Shown here piece after piece: positions 7,268 to 15,327 of a stretch of DNA of 64,000 nucleotides. The DNA comes from JACCTH01 sp035250485 (lineage in GTDB: Bacteria > Actinomycetota > Acidimicrobiia > Spongiisociales > ZC4RG35), in contig DATFFB010000214.1 in the NCBI GenBank assembly GCA_035250485.1, positions 16,304 through 80,303 on the forward strand, given 5' to 3'. Below the pieces are notes generated by a model. It did not search any database and was not told where the DNA came from. It saw only the letters and a program-made list of their open reading frames with translations. A program made the position numbers and the translations under genes. The stretch's first letter is position 1, and every line of letters begins with the position of its first letter.

Positions 7268-7539
7268 GAAGCCTTTTTCCTATTGCCCCACAAGATGAAC
7301 CCGAAGATGAGCACGACGAGGCCGAGGACACCGAAGGCCCCATCGGAACCGAGCGGAATGGCCAGGGCGCCGTAAATGGAAAGCACAAGAAACACCAGCG
7401 CCAGCAACCCCAGAGTGAGAGCTGCCATTCCCAACGAAGAGAGGCGGATCCAGCGGCTGATTCGATCGACGGTGAGCGACCGAATCCGGGTAGCGACCAT
7501 CTCCAGAAAATCGGCAAACCGGGCTGGAAAGTCGTCCAC
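7264..7539 (-). CDS. Small two-helix membrane protein coupled to trxB
   Basis: This 91-residue protein has an amphipathic, charged N-terminus (about residues 1-32), two hydrophobic segments (about 33-55 and 66-84) and a basic end NRKKAS. I do not recognise a family. The ATGA overlap with trxB and the codon pattern support a real gene. No equivalent sits between the anti-sigma factor and trxB in the mycobacterial locus as I know it. Heptad repeat element 2 lies just upstream. The function is unknown. Confidence 0.7.
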   Translation of the reverse strand: MDDFPARFADFLEMVATRIRSLTVDRISRWIRLSSLGMAALTLGLLALVFLVLSIYGALAIPLGSDGAFGVLGLVVLIFGFILWGNRKKAS

Positions 7540-7551
7540 CTGTTCAGATTA

Positions 7552-7633
7552 GATCTGAGACAAAAGACGAAAGACAAAAGACGAAAGATCGGAGATGTCT
7601 TGGGGTCCTTCAGCCGCCGGAGGCGGGCGATCT
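7552..7633 (+). repeat. Heptad-repeat element 2 with hairpin
   Basis: Five heptads (GATCTGA, GACAAAA, GACGAAA, GACAAAA, GACGAAA; 7552-7586) are followed by a spacer and the block TTCAGCCGCC-GGA-GGCGGGCGATCTT (7609-7633) with a 5-6 bp stem. It shares a 25-base identity and the hairpin block, in the same orientation, with element 1. It fills the 107-bp gap between the anti-sigma gene and the 91-residue membrane protein gene, both on the minus strand. Confidence 0.8.
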
Positions 7634-7646
7634 TCTGTCGGTCGCC

Positions 7647-8366
7647 CTATGGCAACACGATTTCGGAGCAGTCGTCGAGGAAGAACGCGCGCGGGGAGAG
7701 TTCGCCGTCGTCTTCCACCAGGAGCAACAACACCTGCCGGCCCTGATAGGTGCTTTCCCCTCGTTCCTCGATGGCGAGGTCCTCGGTCTCCTCGACGCAG
7801 GAGACCGACGCGTCTCCTGCGGGCGTACCTTCGTCAGCCAGCGCCTCGGCCTCGGCTTTGAGCTCGTCGAGGTCCCCTCCAGCTTCAAGTTGCGCGAGTG
7901 TGGCCGAGGCGGCGGTGGTGGCGGTCGCTCGTTCCGTATTGGTGGCGCCGCCAGCGGCGAACTCGGGAGCGGCCGCGTCGGCGGCCATGGACGTGGTGGC
8001 GGCATTGCCCGATCCCTGCTGGCTAGCGATGGTCGCGCCCACCCCAACCACAACCGCCAGTGCAGCGGCGGCGGCCATCATCCGGCCCCAGATCGGGCTC
8101 ATGGGTTTGGTCTCGGTCTTGCGCCGCATCGGAACCGGCAGGGCGGCGGTGATCGCTGTCGCCATTTGTGACTGCTCGCGCTCGGTCAATTGGGCGGAGC
8201 CGACCCCCGCCAGAAGCGAGCGCAGCTGCAATTGCTCTTCGAACAACACCCGGCACTCCGCGCACCCCGAGATCAGGGCTTCGGCCGCGACTCGATCGGG
8301 TTCATAGCCTGAGGCATGAGCCGCCAAAAGCTCGAGATCGTGCGCGTCGTGATTCATCCTGCTCAT
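7647..8366 (-). CDS. Anti-sigma factor with ZAS-type zinc motif, single transmembrane helix
   Basis: This 239-residue protein has an N-terminal cytoplasmic anti-sigma domain with a His-x-Cys-x2-Cys type zinc motif (AAHASG, then GCAECR at about residues 35-40), one transmembrane helix (about 91-112), and an Ala/Thr/Glu-rich extracytoplasmic part. It presumably holds the cognate ECF sigma factor inactive at the membrane. The ATG overlaps the sigma stop (ATGA), the standard arrangement. By position it corresponds to the anti-SigM factor of mycobacteria. Two cysteines near the C-terminus (VSCVEE and DDCSE) could form an extracytoplasmic disulfide. Confidence 0.85.
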   Translation of the reverse strand: MSRMNHDAHDLELLAAHASGYEPDRVAAEALISGCAECRVLFEEQLQLRSLLAGVGSAQLTEREQSQMATAITAALPVPMRRKTETKPMSPIWGRMMAAAAALAVVVGVGATIASQQGSGNAATTSMAADAAAPEFAAGGATNTERATATTAASATLAQLEAGGDLDELKAEAEALADEGTPAGDASVSCVEETEDLAIEERGESTYQGRQVLLLLVEDDGELSPRAFFLDDCSEIVLP

Positions 8367-8941
8367 AGTTCGTCGGTAAGACTTTGATGCCCCGACCCCC
8401 CCGAAAGGTTCCCTAACTCGGCCGCCAGTTGGCGCCGGGCCCGAAAAAGGCGCGACTTGACGGTCCCGATCGGCAAGTCGAGACGCTCGGCCACCTCCGG
8501 AAGGCTGAAGCCCTCGATGTCGGAGAGCACGACGACCGAGCGAAAGTCGACGCTGAGGTTGGCCAGGGCAGCAGCGATCGGGGCGGCCAGCTCAACGGAA
8601 GTGAAGGGATCGGTCGCGGTGGGATCGACGGGGTCGAGGTAGTCGGGCATCGGCTCTGAGGGCCGGCGGCGCTCGCGACGCAGGTGGTCATAGCAAGTGT
8701 TGATGGCGATGCGATAGAGCCACGTTCCGACGGCCGCCCCCGCCCGGTATTGGCCGGCCTTGCGATAAAGAGTGAGAAACGTCTCCTGAGTGGCGTCAAG
8801 GGCGGCAGCTCGGTTCCCCATCATTCGTAGGCAAACCGAGAAGATCCGGTCCTGATGCCGCCGCATGAGGGCGGTGAAGGCATCGTGATCTCCCCCGACC
8901 ACTCGCTCGATCAAAACCGCATCGTCGAGTGAAGCGGTCAT
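8363..8941 (-). CDS. ECF RNA polymerase sigma factor, SigM-like
   Basis: This 192-residue ECF sigma factor contains region 2 (ALMRRHQDRIFSVCLRMMGN, then QETFLTLYRKAGQY and GTWLYRIAINTCYDHLRR) and region 4 (FRSVVVLSDIEGFSLPEVAE, then IGTVKSRLFRARRQLA). The ATG at 8941 forms an ATGA overlap with the pseudokinase stop, so it is preferred over the ATG 33 bases upstream. Position and partner genes correspond to mycobacterial sigM. It probably controls this operon and envelope or redox genes; no autoregulatory promoter could be assigned. Confidence 0.88.
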   Translation of the reverse strand: MTASLDDAVLIERVVGGDHDAFTALMRRHQDRIFSVCLRMMGNRAAALDATQETFLTLYRKAGQYRAGAAVGTWLYRIAINTCYDHLRRERRRPSEPMPDYLDPVDPTATDPFTSVELAAPIAAALANLSVDFRSVVVLSDIEGFSLPEVAERLDLPIGTVKSRLFRARRQLAAELGNLSGGSGHQSLTDEL

Positions 8942-10242
8942 GCGTGAAAGCGTATCTCCCCAATGGTGATCCAATAATCACCGTCTCCGTGGCGTGGCAG
9001 CGACGTGAACCACATGAGCCAGTTGCCGTCGCTGCGCTCGGGCAGCTGAAAGGTCAGGGGCCCTCCCTCCGTTCTGCCGGTGGCGATGACCTCCCATCCG
9101 CTGGGGTCATCGGGTCGTTCCGTCGACCAGCGCACGCTGATGTCTGCTCCGCCGGGGATTCCCACGATCTCGAGCACGTTCGGGGTGCCGGTGACGGCGA
9201 TGGTTAGGCCGACGCCGGGTTTGAGCAGCTCCATGGGATCGCGGTACCGCTCGGTTCGCCACGACGTGTCGATATCCCCATCGATGGTGGCGCCGACGTT
9301 CTGATCGTTCTCGCCTCCCTCTCCGAATGGGTCGAAGGTGGCGACGCCCGTGATCTCCGGCGGCGGGCGATCGGCCGCCGCGCTAACACTGGGAGCAAGT
9401 GTGGTGACGACCACGGTCGGGGTCAGAATGGTGGCGGCCGACCCCGGCACCACCGGAACCCCGGTGTCGCCCGCCAGGACTCGGCCGATGGCGATCAGAC
9501 CGGCCGCGAGCACTGTGAGGACTCCCGCGAGAACCAGGGTTCGCCAGCTGCGGGCAGGTATCTCTGTGGGCGGCCGGGGACGGGGAATGGCCTCCAACGC
9601 ATGCGAGAAGGCGTCCGCGTTGAGTTCGCCCTGCTGGGCGGCCTGGAGAGCCCGATCCACCTCGATCGGGACTCCATCGACAACTTCGGAGGGCGGCGGT
9701 CCACCGGGCGCAAAACCGGTCAGGGCCTGTTCCAAAACTCCGGCGAGGTCGGAGACATCGCCCGCGGTTGAAGCCAGATAACGGCGGGCCCGTCCGAAAC
9801 CGCCCAGACGGGCGGGGCGAGAAACGGTGTAAAGAATGGCTCCCGGGTCGATGGCGGCGTGAAACACGCCAGCCTCATGCAACGCCGCCAGTGCTCCTGC
9901 CAGACCGGCGGCGTTGGCGCAGAACTCGGGGTAGTCCATGGTCTCGCCGGACTCGAGACGGCTCTGCAGCGTCATTCCGCCGTTCCATTCCGAGACGAAG
10001 TAGGCGCCATCGGTGACCTCCTCGGCCTCAAAGATCGGCTCCAGATGCGGGTGGCGAACCGCGGCCGCCCCCCGCACCGCCTTGAGGAAGTCCGAGCGCC
10101 GCTTCTCACTGGCATCCGGGCCAAGCAGCCGGATCAGGACCGGGCGATCGAGGTGTTCGTCGGTCGCCAGCCACTCTTCGATGTCCTGATCGCGACCGAG
10201 GCGAACCTCGAGGCGATAGCGAGTTGGAAGGGGCGGGGGCAT
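8938..10242 (-). CDS. Membrane pseudokinase with extracytoplasmic discoidin-like domain (MviN C-terminal half)
   Basis: This 434-residue protein has a kinase-like domain (residues 1-220), a transmembrane helix (about 231-251), a Thr/Val/Pro linker, and a C-terminal beta domain (about 300-434) resembling F5/8-type carbohydrate-binding modules. Catalytic residues are gone: the VAIK lysine position reads VLIRLL, HRDLKPxN reads HAAIDPGAI, and DFG reads GFG. In mycobacteria this module is fused behind the MurJ flippase (MviN) and recruits FhaA after phosphorylation. Here it stands alone with no MurJ domain in the window. The ATG directly follows the GNAT stop. Confidence 0.82.
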   Translation of the reverse strand: MPPPLPTRYRLEVRLGRDQDIEEWLATDEHLDRPVLIRLLGPDASEKRRSDFLKAVRGAAAVRHPHLEPIFEAEEVTDGAYFVSEWNGGMTLQSRLESGETMDYPEFCANAAGLAGALAALHEAGVFHAAIDPGAILYTVSRPARLGGFGRARRYLASTAGDVSDLAGVLEQALTGFAPGGPPPSEVVDGVPIEVDRALQAAQQGELNADAFSHALEAIPRPRPPTEIPARSWRTLVLAGVLTVLAAGLIAIGRVLAGDTGVPVVPGSAATILTPTVVVTTLAPSVSAAADRPPPEITGVATFDPFGEGGENDQNVGATIDGDIDTSWRTERYRDPMELLKPGVGLTIAVTGTPNVLEIVGIPGGADISVRWSTERPDDPSGWEVIATGRTEGGPLTFQLPERSDGNWLMWFTSLPRHGDGDYWITIGEIRFHA

Positions 10243-10968
10243 TCAGAAAGCGGTGCCGAACGCGGCCATGATCACCAGGCCGTCTCGAACCGGATGGAAT
10301 CCGTTGCGCAGATACAAGGCTTTTGCTCGGTCGTTGTTCTGCTGGGTGTTGACGAGGAGCGTTGCTGCCCCCTGACGGCGGGCCCACAGGAGAGCTGCCG
10401 CCACCAGGGATCCTCCGCCGCCCTGTCCTTGGGCCCGCGGGGAAACGGCGAGGCGCTGCAGGTAGCCGATCCCGAGGCCGACTCCGGCGATGGCGAACCC
10501 GGCGAGACCGGCGTGGTCGCTAAAGGTGTAAATCACGTGGCGAGGGGTGGCTTCGAGGCTCTCTCGCAAACCCAGGAGGCCCATTCTCCATCGAACTGGA
10601 AACGCCTCGCGGTCCAGAAGGTTCAATTCCTCCAAAGCGGCTGACTTCTCGACTGGGATCTGAGGGCGGGCGAGATGTCGCAGGTCGTGCTCGAAGAGGG
10701 CGAGCGGCTCGGCGACTTCGTATCCCGCCTGCCTCCAAAGCTCGCTGCGGTGTCGGAGTACGGCGGGAGAAAGGACGGGCTTGGACCATTCGCTCACCAG
10801 GGAACTGGCCTCGGCGAGAAACTTGGCCCCGCCTCGTTCCAGCCGGAGGGTGGCGGCGACGACGTCATCGTTCCAGGGACGGGCGTGCGCACGGCCCCAG
10901 CCATGCGTAAGCAGCACCGGTTGCGGCCAGCTTCCTCTGGTCCTAACTCCGTAGGAGGTGGCGGTCAC
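10243..10968 (-). CDS. GNAT-family N-acetyltransferase
   Basis: This 241-residue protein has a C-terminal acetyltransferase fold. The acetyl-CoA binding region reads YLQRLAVSPRAQGQGGGGSLVAAAL (residues about 160-185), followed by ATLLVNTQQNNDRAKALYLRNGF, typical of GNAT motifs A and B. The substrate is unknown. It opens the minus-strand operon ending in trxA. The GTG start leaves only 13 bases to the divergent HDAC start, so the true start may be further in; the first 60 residues are not clearly conserved. Confidence 0.8.
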   Translation of the reverse strand: MTATSYGVRTRGSWPQPVLLTHGWGRAHARPWNDDVVAATLRLERGGAKFLAEASSLVSEWSKPVLSPAVLRHRSELWRQAGYEVAEPLALFEHDLRHLARPQIPVEKSAALEELNLLDREAFPVRWRMGLLGLRESLEATPRHVIYTFSDHAGLAGFAIAGVGLGIGYLQRLAVSPRAQGQGGGGSLVAAALLWARRQGAATLLVNTQQNNDRAKALYLRNGFHPVRDGLVIMAAFGTAF

Positions 10969-10981
10969 TGTGTGGGAGAGT

Positions 10982-11992
10982 ATGGGTGTGGAGGTCGTCT
11001 ACCTGTCGCACGACGTCTTCTACAAGCACTTCGCTGGCGCCCGCCACATCGAGCGTCCCGAACGTCTGCGGGCGGTCGAGGAAGGCGTCTTCCGCTCGGG
11101 ACTTGACATCCAGGCGGTAGTCCCGGATCCGGCGGATCGGGCGGCGTTGTCGACGGTGCACGACCCCACCTACATCGACGCCCTGAGGGAATTCTGCTTG
11201 TCGGGGGGTGGGTCGATCGATTCTGACACCCACGCCGTGACAGAGACCTGGGAGGCTTCGATTAGGGCCGCAGGATCGGGCTTGACCGCGATCCCCTTGC
11301 TTGGGGGAGGGGGCGTGGCGATGGCAGCGGTGCGACCACCGGGACACCACGCCACCGCCAACCGGGCGATGGGGTTTTGCTTTCTCAACAACGTGGCGGT
11401 GGCGGTCGCCCATCTGCGAGGTCAGGGTCGGAAGGTGGCTGTCGTTGACTGGGACGTCCATCACGGCAACGGGACCCAGGAGATGTTCGGGGATGATCCC
11501 GATGTGCTTTACGTCAGCATCCATCAGTCACCGTTCTATCCGTTGACGGGGCACATCGAGGACATCGAGGCGGGAGCGGGAACCATTGTCAACCTCCCGG
11601 TGCCCATTGGGACCGGTGGCGACCTCTATCGACGCGCCTTCTCCGAATTGATCGAGCCAATCATCACTCAGTTTCAGCCCGATTGGCTCTTGATCAGCGC
11701 TGGTTACGACGCCCACGCCTCCGATCCTTTGGGAGGGCTCCGGCTTGCGGCCGCGGACTACGGGTACATGTCTGCCCGTCTGCGAGAGCTGCTTCCCGAT
11801 GTCCCGGCAATCGTCTTCCTGGAAGGGGGCTACGACCTCGAGGCCCTGGCTTCGGGAGTTGACGCCACGCTTCGGGGACTGCGTGGAGTCGATCGGTTCT
11901 CCGATGAGACCGACGGCACCAGCTCTCCCGATGCTGCCTTTTGGGCGCTGGAGGTGGCCAAGGAGTACGCCGCTCGCTTCTGGTCGCTGTGA
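10982..11992 (+). CDS. Histone deacetylase family (AcuC/HDAC-like) deacetylase
   Basis: This 336-residue zinc-dependent deacetylase has the family motifs RPPGHHAT (catalytic His pair), GFCFLNNVAVA, DWDVHHGNGTQ (zinc ligands Asp and His), ISAGYDAHASDPLGG (zinc Asp) and FLEGGYDLEAL (catalytic Tyr). Bacterial relatives deacetylate acetyl-lysine on proteins such as acetyl-CoA synthetase, or acetylpolyamines. An acs gene lies 50 kb away in this window. The ATG at 10982 is chosen; GTG starts at 10958 and 10988 are also possible. The stop overlaps the next ORF as GTGA. Confidence 0.88.
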   Translation: MGVEVVYLSHDVFYKHFAGARHIERPERLRAVEEGVFRSGLDIQAVVPDPADRAALSTVHDPTYIDALREFCLSGGGSIDSDTHAVTETWEASIRAAGSGLTAIPLLGGGGVAMAAVRPPGHHATANRAMGFCFLNNVAVAVAHLRGQGRKVAVVDWDVHHGNGTQEMFGDDPDVLYVSIHQSPFYPLTGHIEDIEAGAGTIVNLPVPIGTGGDLYRRAFSELIEPIITQFQPDWLLISAGYDAHASDPLGGLRLAAADYGYMSARLRELLPDVPAIVFLEGGYDLEALASGVDATLRGLRGVDRFSDETDGTSSPDAAFWALEVAKEYAARFWSL

Positions 11993-12720
11993 GAAACCGG
12001 GGATACCCAACCTCTTCGAATCGAGCGTCGTCTTTTCATCTCCACTGGCTCCCCCGAGCCGAGCTGGGAAGCCTCGGGGTCACGATCACCATCCCGCAGA
12101 ATCCGGTGTCGTCCGACCTTTACTTCTGGGCCCTTCAGGCCAGCTTCGCCGGACGAGAAGGAGTCAGCGGCGGCGCGCATCTCGGACTGCAATGGCATAA
12201 CCAGTACCCGGGTGGAACCGCGGTGAACTGGGGCGGGTACGACGCCAGGGGGATGATCCTCTCGGGGACCGATTCGGATCTCCCCTCCCCGATCGGGAAT
12301 CCGCACACGCGGGCCTATCCCTGGCGGCAGGGAGGCTCATATCGGTTGACGATCGAAGGGGACCGCAACCTGGGACCCGGCTGGTGGAGAGGGGCAGTCA
12401 CCGATCTCGAAACCGGAGAGGAGCAAGCGGTCCGCAGCCTCCACAGTCCGGGGGATCGACTGATGGCGGCGATGACCTGGACCGAGGCGTTCTGCCGCTG
12501 CGACGCCGAGCCGGTGGCGGCGATTTGGTCGAACCCGAGCGGCGTCACCACCAACGGAGACCATTACGTGGCCGAGTCCTGCTCGACCACCTATCAGCTG
12601 GAAGCGGACGGAGGATGCTCCAACACCGACAGTCGCGTCCTGCCGCATGGAATCACCCAGATCACCGGTGTGCCTCGAACCAATCCCCCCGGCACGCTTT
12701 TGCCGTGGACTTCGATCTAG
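11989..12720 (+). CDS. Uncharacterised 243-residue protein coupled to the HDAC
   Basis: The GTG at 11989 overlaps the HDAC stop (GTGA), giving a 243-residue product. The body looks like a beta-rich domain with many Trp, Gly and Tyr (FWALQASFAG, LGLQWHNQYPGG, WGGYDARGM, PGWWRGAVTDLETGEEQ). The end carries four cysteines (FCRCDAEP, ESCSTTY, GGCSNTD). It distantly recalls DUF3472-type domains, but I cannot assign it. No signal peptide is obvious. Coupling suggests a shared function with the deacetylase. Its stop overlaps the convergent pilT stop by four bases. Confidence 0.65.
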   Translation: MRNRGYPTSSNRASSFHLHWLPRAELGSLGVTITIPQNPVSSDLYFWALQASFAGREGVSGGAHLGLQWHNQYPGGTAVNWGGYDARGMILSGTDSDLPSPIGNPHTRAYPWRQGGSYRLTIEGDRNLGPGWWRGAVTDLETGEEQAVRSLHSPGDRLMAAMTWTEAFCRCDAEPVAAIWSNPSGVTTNGDHYVAESCSTTYQLEADGGCSNTDSRVLPHGITQITGVPRTNPPGTLLPWTSI

Positions 12721-13793
12721 AGCTCGAGACCTGCCTCAAGGGCGCGAGCGCGCAGCTCGTGAGGATTGCGGGAGTGGGGGAGAGCCGAGCGGACCGAGAT
12801 CCTCCGGGTAAGAACCAGAGACTGCAGGGTCTGATCAAAGGTGTGCATGCCGCTGAACTCCGACTCCTTCAACACTTCGTCGATAGTCCCGGTGAGATTT
12901 CCGTCGACAATTCGATCGCGCACCCGTTCGTTGTTGGTCAAGAGTTCCGTCGCCAGCGCGCGGGACCCGCCGTCGGCGGTCTCGAGGAGACGTTGGCTGA
13001 GGATGGCTTTGAGGTGGGCAGAGAGCTGGCGGCGGGCAAGCGCCTGCTCGGGCACCGGGTAGTAGCCCACCAGGCGGGTGATGGTGTCGGCGGGGTCGAC
13101 GGTGTGCATGGAGGAGATGACGAGGTGTCCCGTCTCGGCGGCACCGATCGCCGCGCGGGCAGTTTCGTAGTCATCGATGTGAGAGATAGCTATGACGTCA
13201 GCGTCCTGGCGTACCGCTCGCTCGATCGCTTCGGCAAATGTGGCCGTGTCCACTCCTACCTCTCGCTGCGCGACGATTGCCATCTTGTCCGGATGAAGCA
13301 CCTCGATCGGATGTTCCACCGTGACGATCGATACCGGCCGGGTGCTGTTGATGTGATCGATCATGGCCGACATGGTCGATGTCTTTCCCGATCCAGACGG
13401 TCCGGTCACCAGGAGCAAACCCATTTGCTCGTTGGAGAGTCTCCGCAAGATGGGCGGGAGCCCCAACTCCTCGAATGAGATCGTGTCGTTGGGCACCCGG
13501 CGCATGACGAGGCTGATCGAGCCGCGCTGGCGAAATGCCGTGACTCGAAAGCGACCAAGCTCTGGTCGGCCGAAGGCAAAGTCGGCGTCGCCCTTCTCCT
13601 TGAACTCTTTCACCGCCCTTTGGGTGAAGATCGACTGGGCGAAGGTTTCGGTATCGTCGGGCCGCAGGCTGGGGACTCCGTGAAGCCGTCTTAGTTCGCC
13701 GGCCACCCGCACCACGGGCGGGGAACCGACTTTGAGGTGGAGATCGGACGCTCCCGCCGAGACTGCTCGATGCAGTAGTTCCTCTATTGCCAT
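12717..13793 (-). CDS. PilT-like type IV pilus retraction ATPase, altered Walker B
   Basis: This 358-residue secretion-type ATPase has the PAS-like N-terminal domain (GASDLHLKVGSPPVVRVAGEL), Walker A GPSGSGKTSTMSAMI, and the AAETGHLVISSMHT His-box region, all PilT-like. The Asp-box/Walker B segment normally reads DPDVILIGEMRDLET; here it reads DADVIAISHIDDYET, so the catalytic Glu position is His. No other pilus gene occurs in the window. The ATG at 13793 matches the family N-terminus; upstream extensions are spurious. It may be a regulatory or weakly active retraction ATPase. Confidence 0.85.
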   Translation of the reverse strand: MAIEELLHRAVSAGASDLHLKVGSPPVVRVAGELRRLHGVPSLRPDDTETFAQSIFTQRAVKEFKEKGDADFAFGRPELGRFRVTAFRQRGSISLVMRRVPNDTISFEELGLPPILRRLSNEQMGLLLVTGPSGSGKTSTMSAMIDHINSTRPVSIVTVEHPIEVLHPDKMAIVAQREVGVDTATFAEAIERAVRQDADVIAISHIDDYETARAAIGAAETGHLVISSMHTVDPADTITRLVGYYPVPEQALARRQLSAHLKAILSQRLLETADGGSRALATELLTNNERVRDRIVDGNLTGTIDEVLKESEFSGMHTFDQTLQSLVLTRRISVRSALPHSRNPHELRARALEAGLEL

Positions 13794-13909
13794 GTCCACG
13801 ATTAACGAGTTCCTTTGATCCGAGGGATGCTGGTTGTATCGGTTCGGGCCGATGCTCCCTTGAGCGGGCCGCCGGACGGTTCCAGAGCCCGCTCCTAATC
13901 TCGACGGCA

Positions 13910-15289
13910 ATGACCCCCAACCGGTTCTTCTGGCTGGTGGAGCCAGGCAGCCCGAGCTTTGAGCTGGCAGAGCGCTTTCGAGCAGCTGGTCACTCGCTCT
14001 TCCTGGTGGGGGGATCGGTTCGAGACGCTTTGCTGGAGCGACCCCACACCGATCTGGACTTCACCACCGATGCTCGGCCCCACCAGATCAGGGAAATCGT
14101 CGATGCCTGGGCCGATGCGGTTTACCGGGTGGGGGAGGCGTTCGGAACGATTGGGCTGCGGAAGGCAGGCTTGGGGGCGGAGATCACGACCTTTCGCTCC
14201 GAGGTTTATCGCGACGACAGTCGCAAGCCGAAGGTCTCCTTCTCCGACGACCTGGAAGAGGATCTCTCGCGTCGTGACTTCACTATCAATGCCATTGCCC
14301 TCCGCCTGCCCGAGCTCGAGGCGGTCGACCCCTTTGGAGGCTTGACCCATCTTGCCGCGGGGCGTCTCGATACCCCTCTCGATCCGGAGGTTTCATTCAC
14401 CGACGACCCGTTGCGGATGCTGCGTCTGTTCCGCTTTCAGGCCACCTTGGGTTTCGCCATCGAGCCACGGGTCAGGGAGGCCGCTTCGCGCCTGGCCTCG
14501 CGAATCGAGATCGTCTCCGCCGAGAGGATTCGCGATGAGCTCTCGCGACTTCTCGTCGCCCCACTCCCCGGACCAGCTCTGCTCGACGTCGTCGCCACTG
14601 GCCTCTCGGCCTACTTTCTCCCCGAACTCGATTCCCTCGCCATGGCCCAGGACCCGGTCCATCAGCACAAGGACGTGCTCGCCCACACCCTGGCCGTAGT
14701 CGACAAGACCCAGCCCGAGCTCGTGATCCGCCTGGCGGCGTTGTTCCACGACGTCGGCAAGCCCGAGACCCGGGCCATCGGACCTGAGGGGGTCAGCTTC
14801 CACCACCATGAAGTGGTCGGCCAGCGCATGACGCGGGAGCGGCTCCGAGCTCTTCGTTATCCCCGCGAGATAGTGGATGACGTCTCCCGTTTGGTCTTCC
14901 TTCATCTCCGACCTCACACGCTGAAGTTGGGGTGGACCGATGCTGCGGTGCGTCGCTATGTGCGCGATGCTGGCGACCTTCTCGAATCCCTCAACGAGTT
15001 GGTGCGATGCGACGTCACCACGGCCAACCCCCGCAAGGCGGCCGCCATCAGTGGGGGAATCGATGAGCTGGAGGAGAGGATCACCGAGCTTCGGGCCCGA
15101 GAGGCGCTTGATGCGCTGCGGCCTCCCATCGACGGTCATCGGGTGATGGAATTTCTCGGCATCAAGCCCGGTCCGCTGGTCGGAGAGATCATGGACCTCC
15201 TTTATGAGCGTCGGATCGAGGAGGGACCTTTCAGCGAGGAGGAGGCCCTGGCCATGGTCAAGGAATGGTGGGAGGGGCGGACCAACTGA
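13910..15289 (+). CDS. cca: CCA tRNA nucleotidyltransferase with HD domain
   Basis: This 459-residue enzyme adds or repairs the CCA end of tRNAs. The class II nucleotidyltransferase motif reads LVGGSVRDALLERPHTDLDF (about residues 25-44), followed by the RRDFTINAIALRL motif, an RNA-binding helix bundle (DDPLRMLRLFRFQATLGF), and an HD phosphohydrolase domain (AALFHDVGKPETR). The mycobacterial homologue pcnA also lies just beyond mviN, so the placement is syntenic. The ATG at 13910 gives the family N-terminus; the upstream in-frame ATG at 13787 lies inside the pilT gene. Confidence 0.94.
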   Translation: MTPNRFFWLVEPGSPSFELAERFRAAGHSLFLVGGSVRDALLERPHTDLDFTTDARPHQIREIVDAWADAVYRVGEAFGTIGLRKAGLGAEITTFRSEVYRDDSRKPKVSFSDDLEEDLSRRDFTINAIALRLPELEAVDPFGGLTHLAAGRLDTPLDPEVSFTDDPLRMLRLFRFQATLGFAIEPRVREAASRLASRIEIVSAERIRDELSRLLVAPLPGPALLDVVATGLSAYFLPELDSLAMAQDPVHQHKDVLAHTLAVVDKTQPELVIRLAALFHDVGKPETRAIGPEGVSFHHHEVVGQRMTRERLRALRYPREIVDDVSRLVFLHLRPHTLKLGWTDAAVRRYVRDAGDLLESLNELVRCDVTTANPRKAAAISGGIDELEERITELRAREALDALRPPIDGHRVMEFLGIKPGPLVGEIMDLLYERRIEEGPFSEEEALAMVKEWWEGRTN

Positions 15290-15300
15290 CGGGAGGTCGA

Positions 15301-15318
15301 TGCGCATATGCGTATACT
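15301..15318 (+). promoter_or_regulatory. Candidate arg operon promoter overlapping an ARG-box-like palindrome
   Basis: TGCGCATATGCGTA (15301-15314) is a 14-bp palindrome with one mismatch. It overlaps a good -10 hexamer TATACT (15313-15318), ten bases before the argC ATG. Expected transcription would begin about three bases before the ATG, and no Shine-Dalgarno sequence is present, so the arg mRNA may be leaderless. The palindrome is a candidate site for ArgR, encoded in this operon. No clear -35 box is visible. Confidence 0.5.
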
Positions 15319-15327
15319 CCCCTCTCG

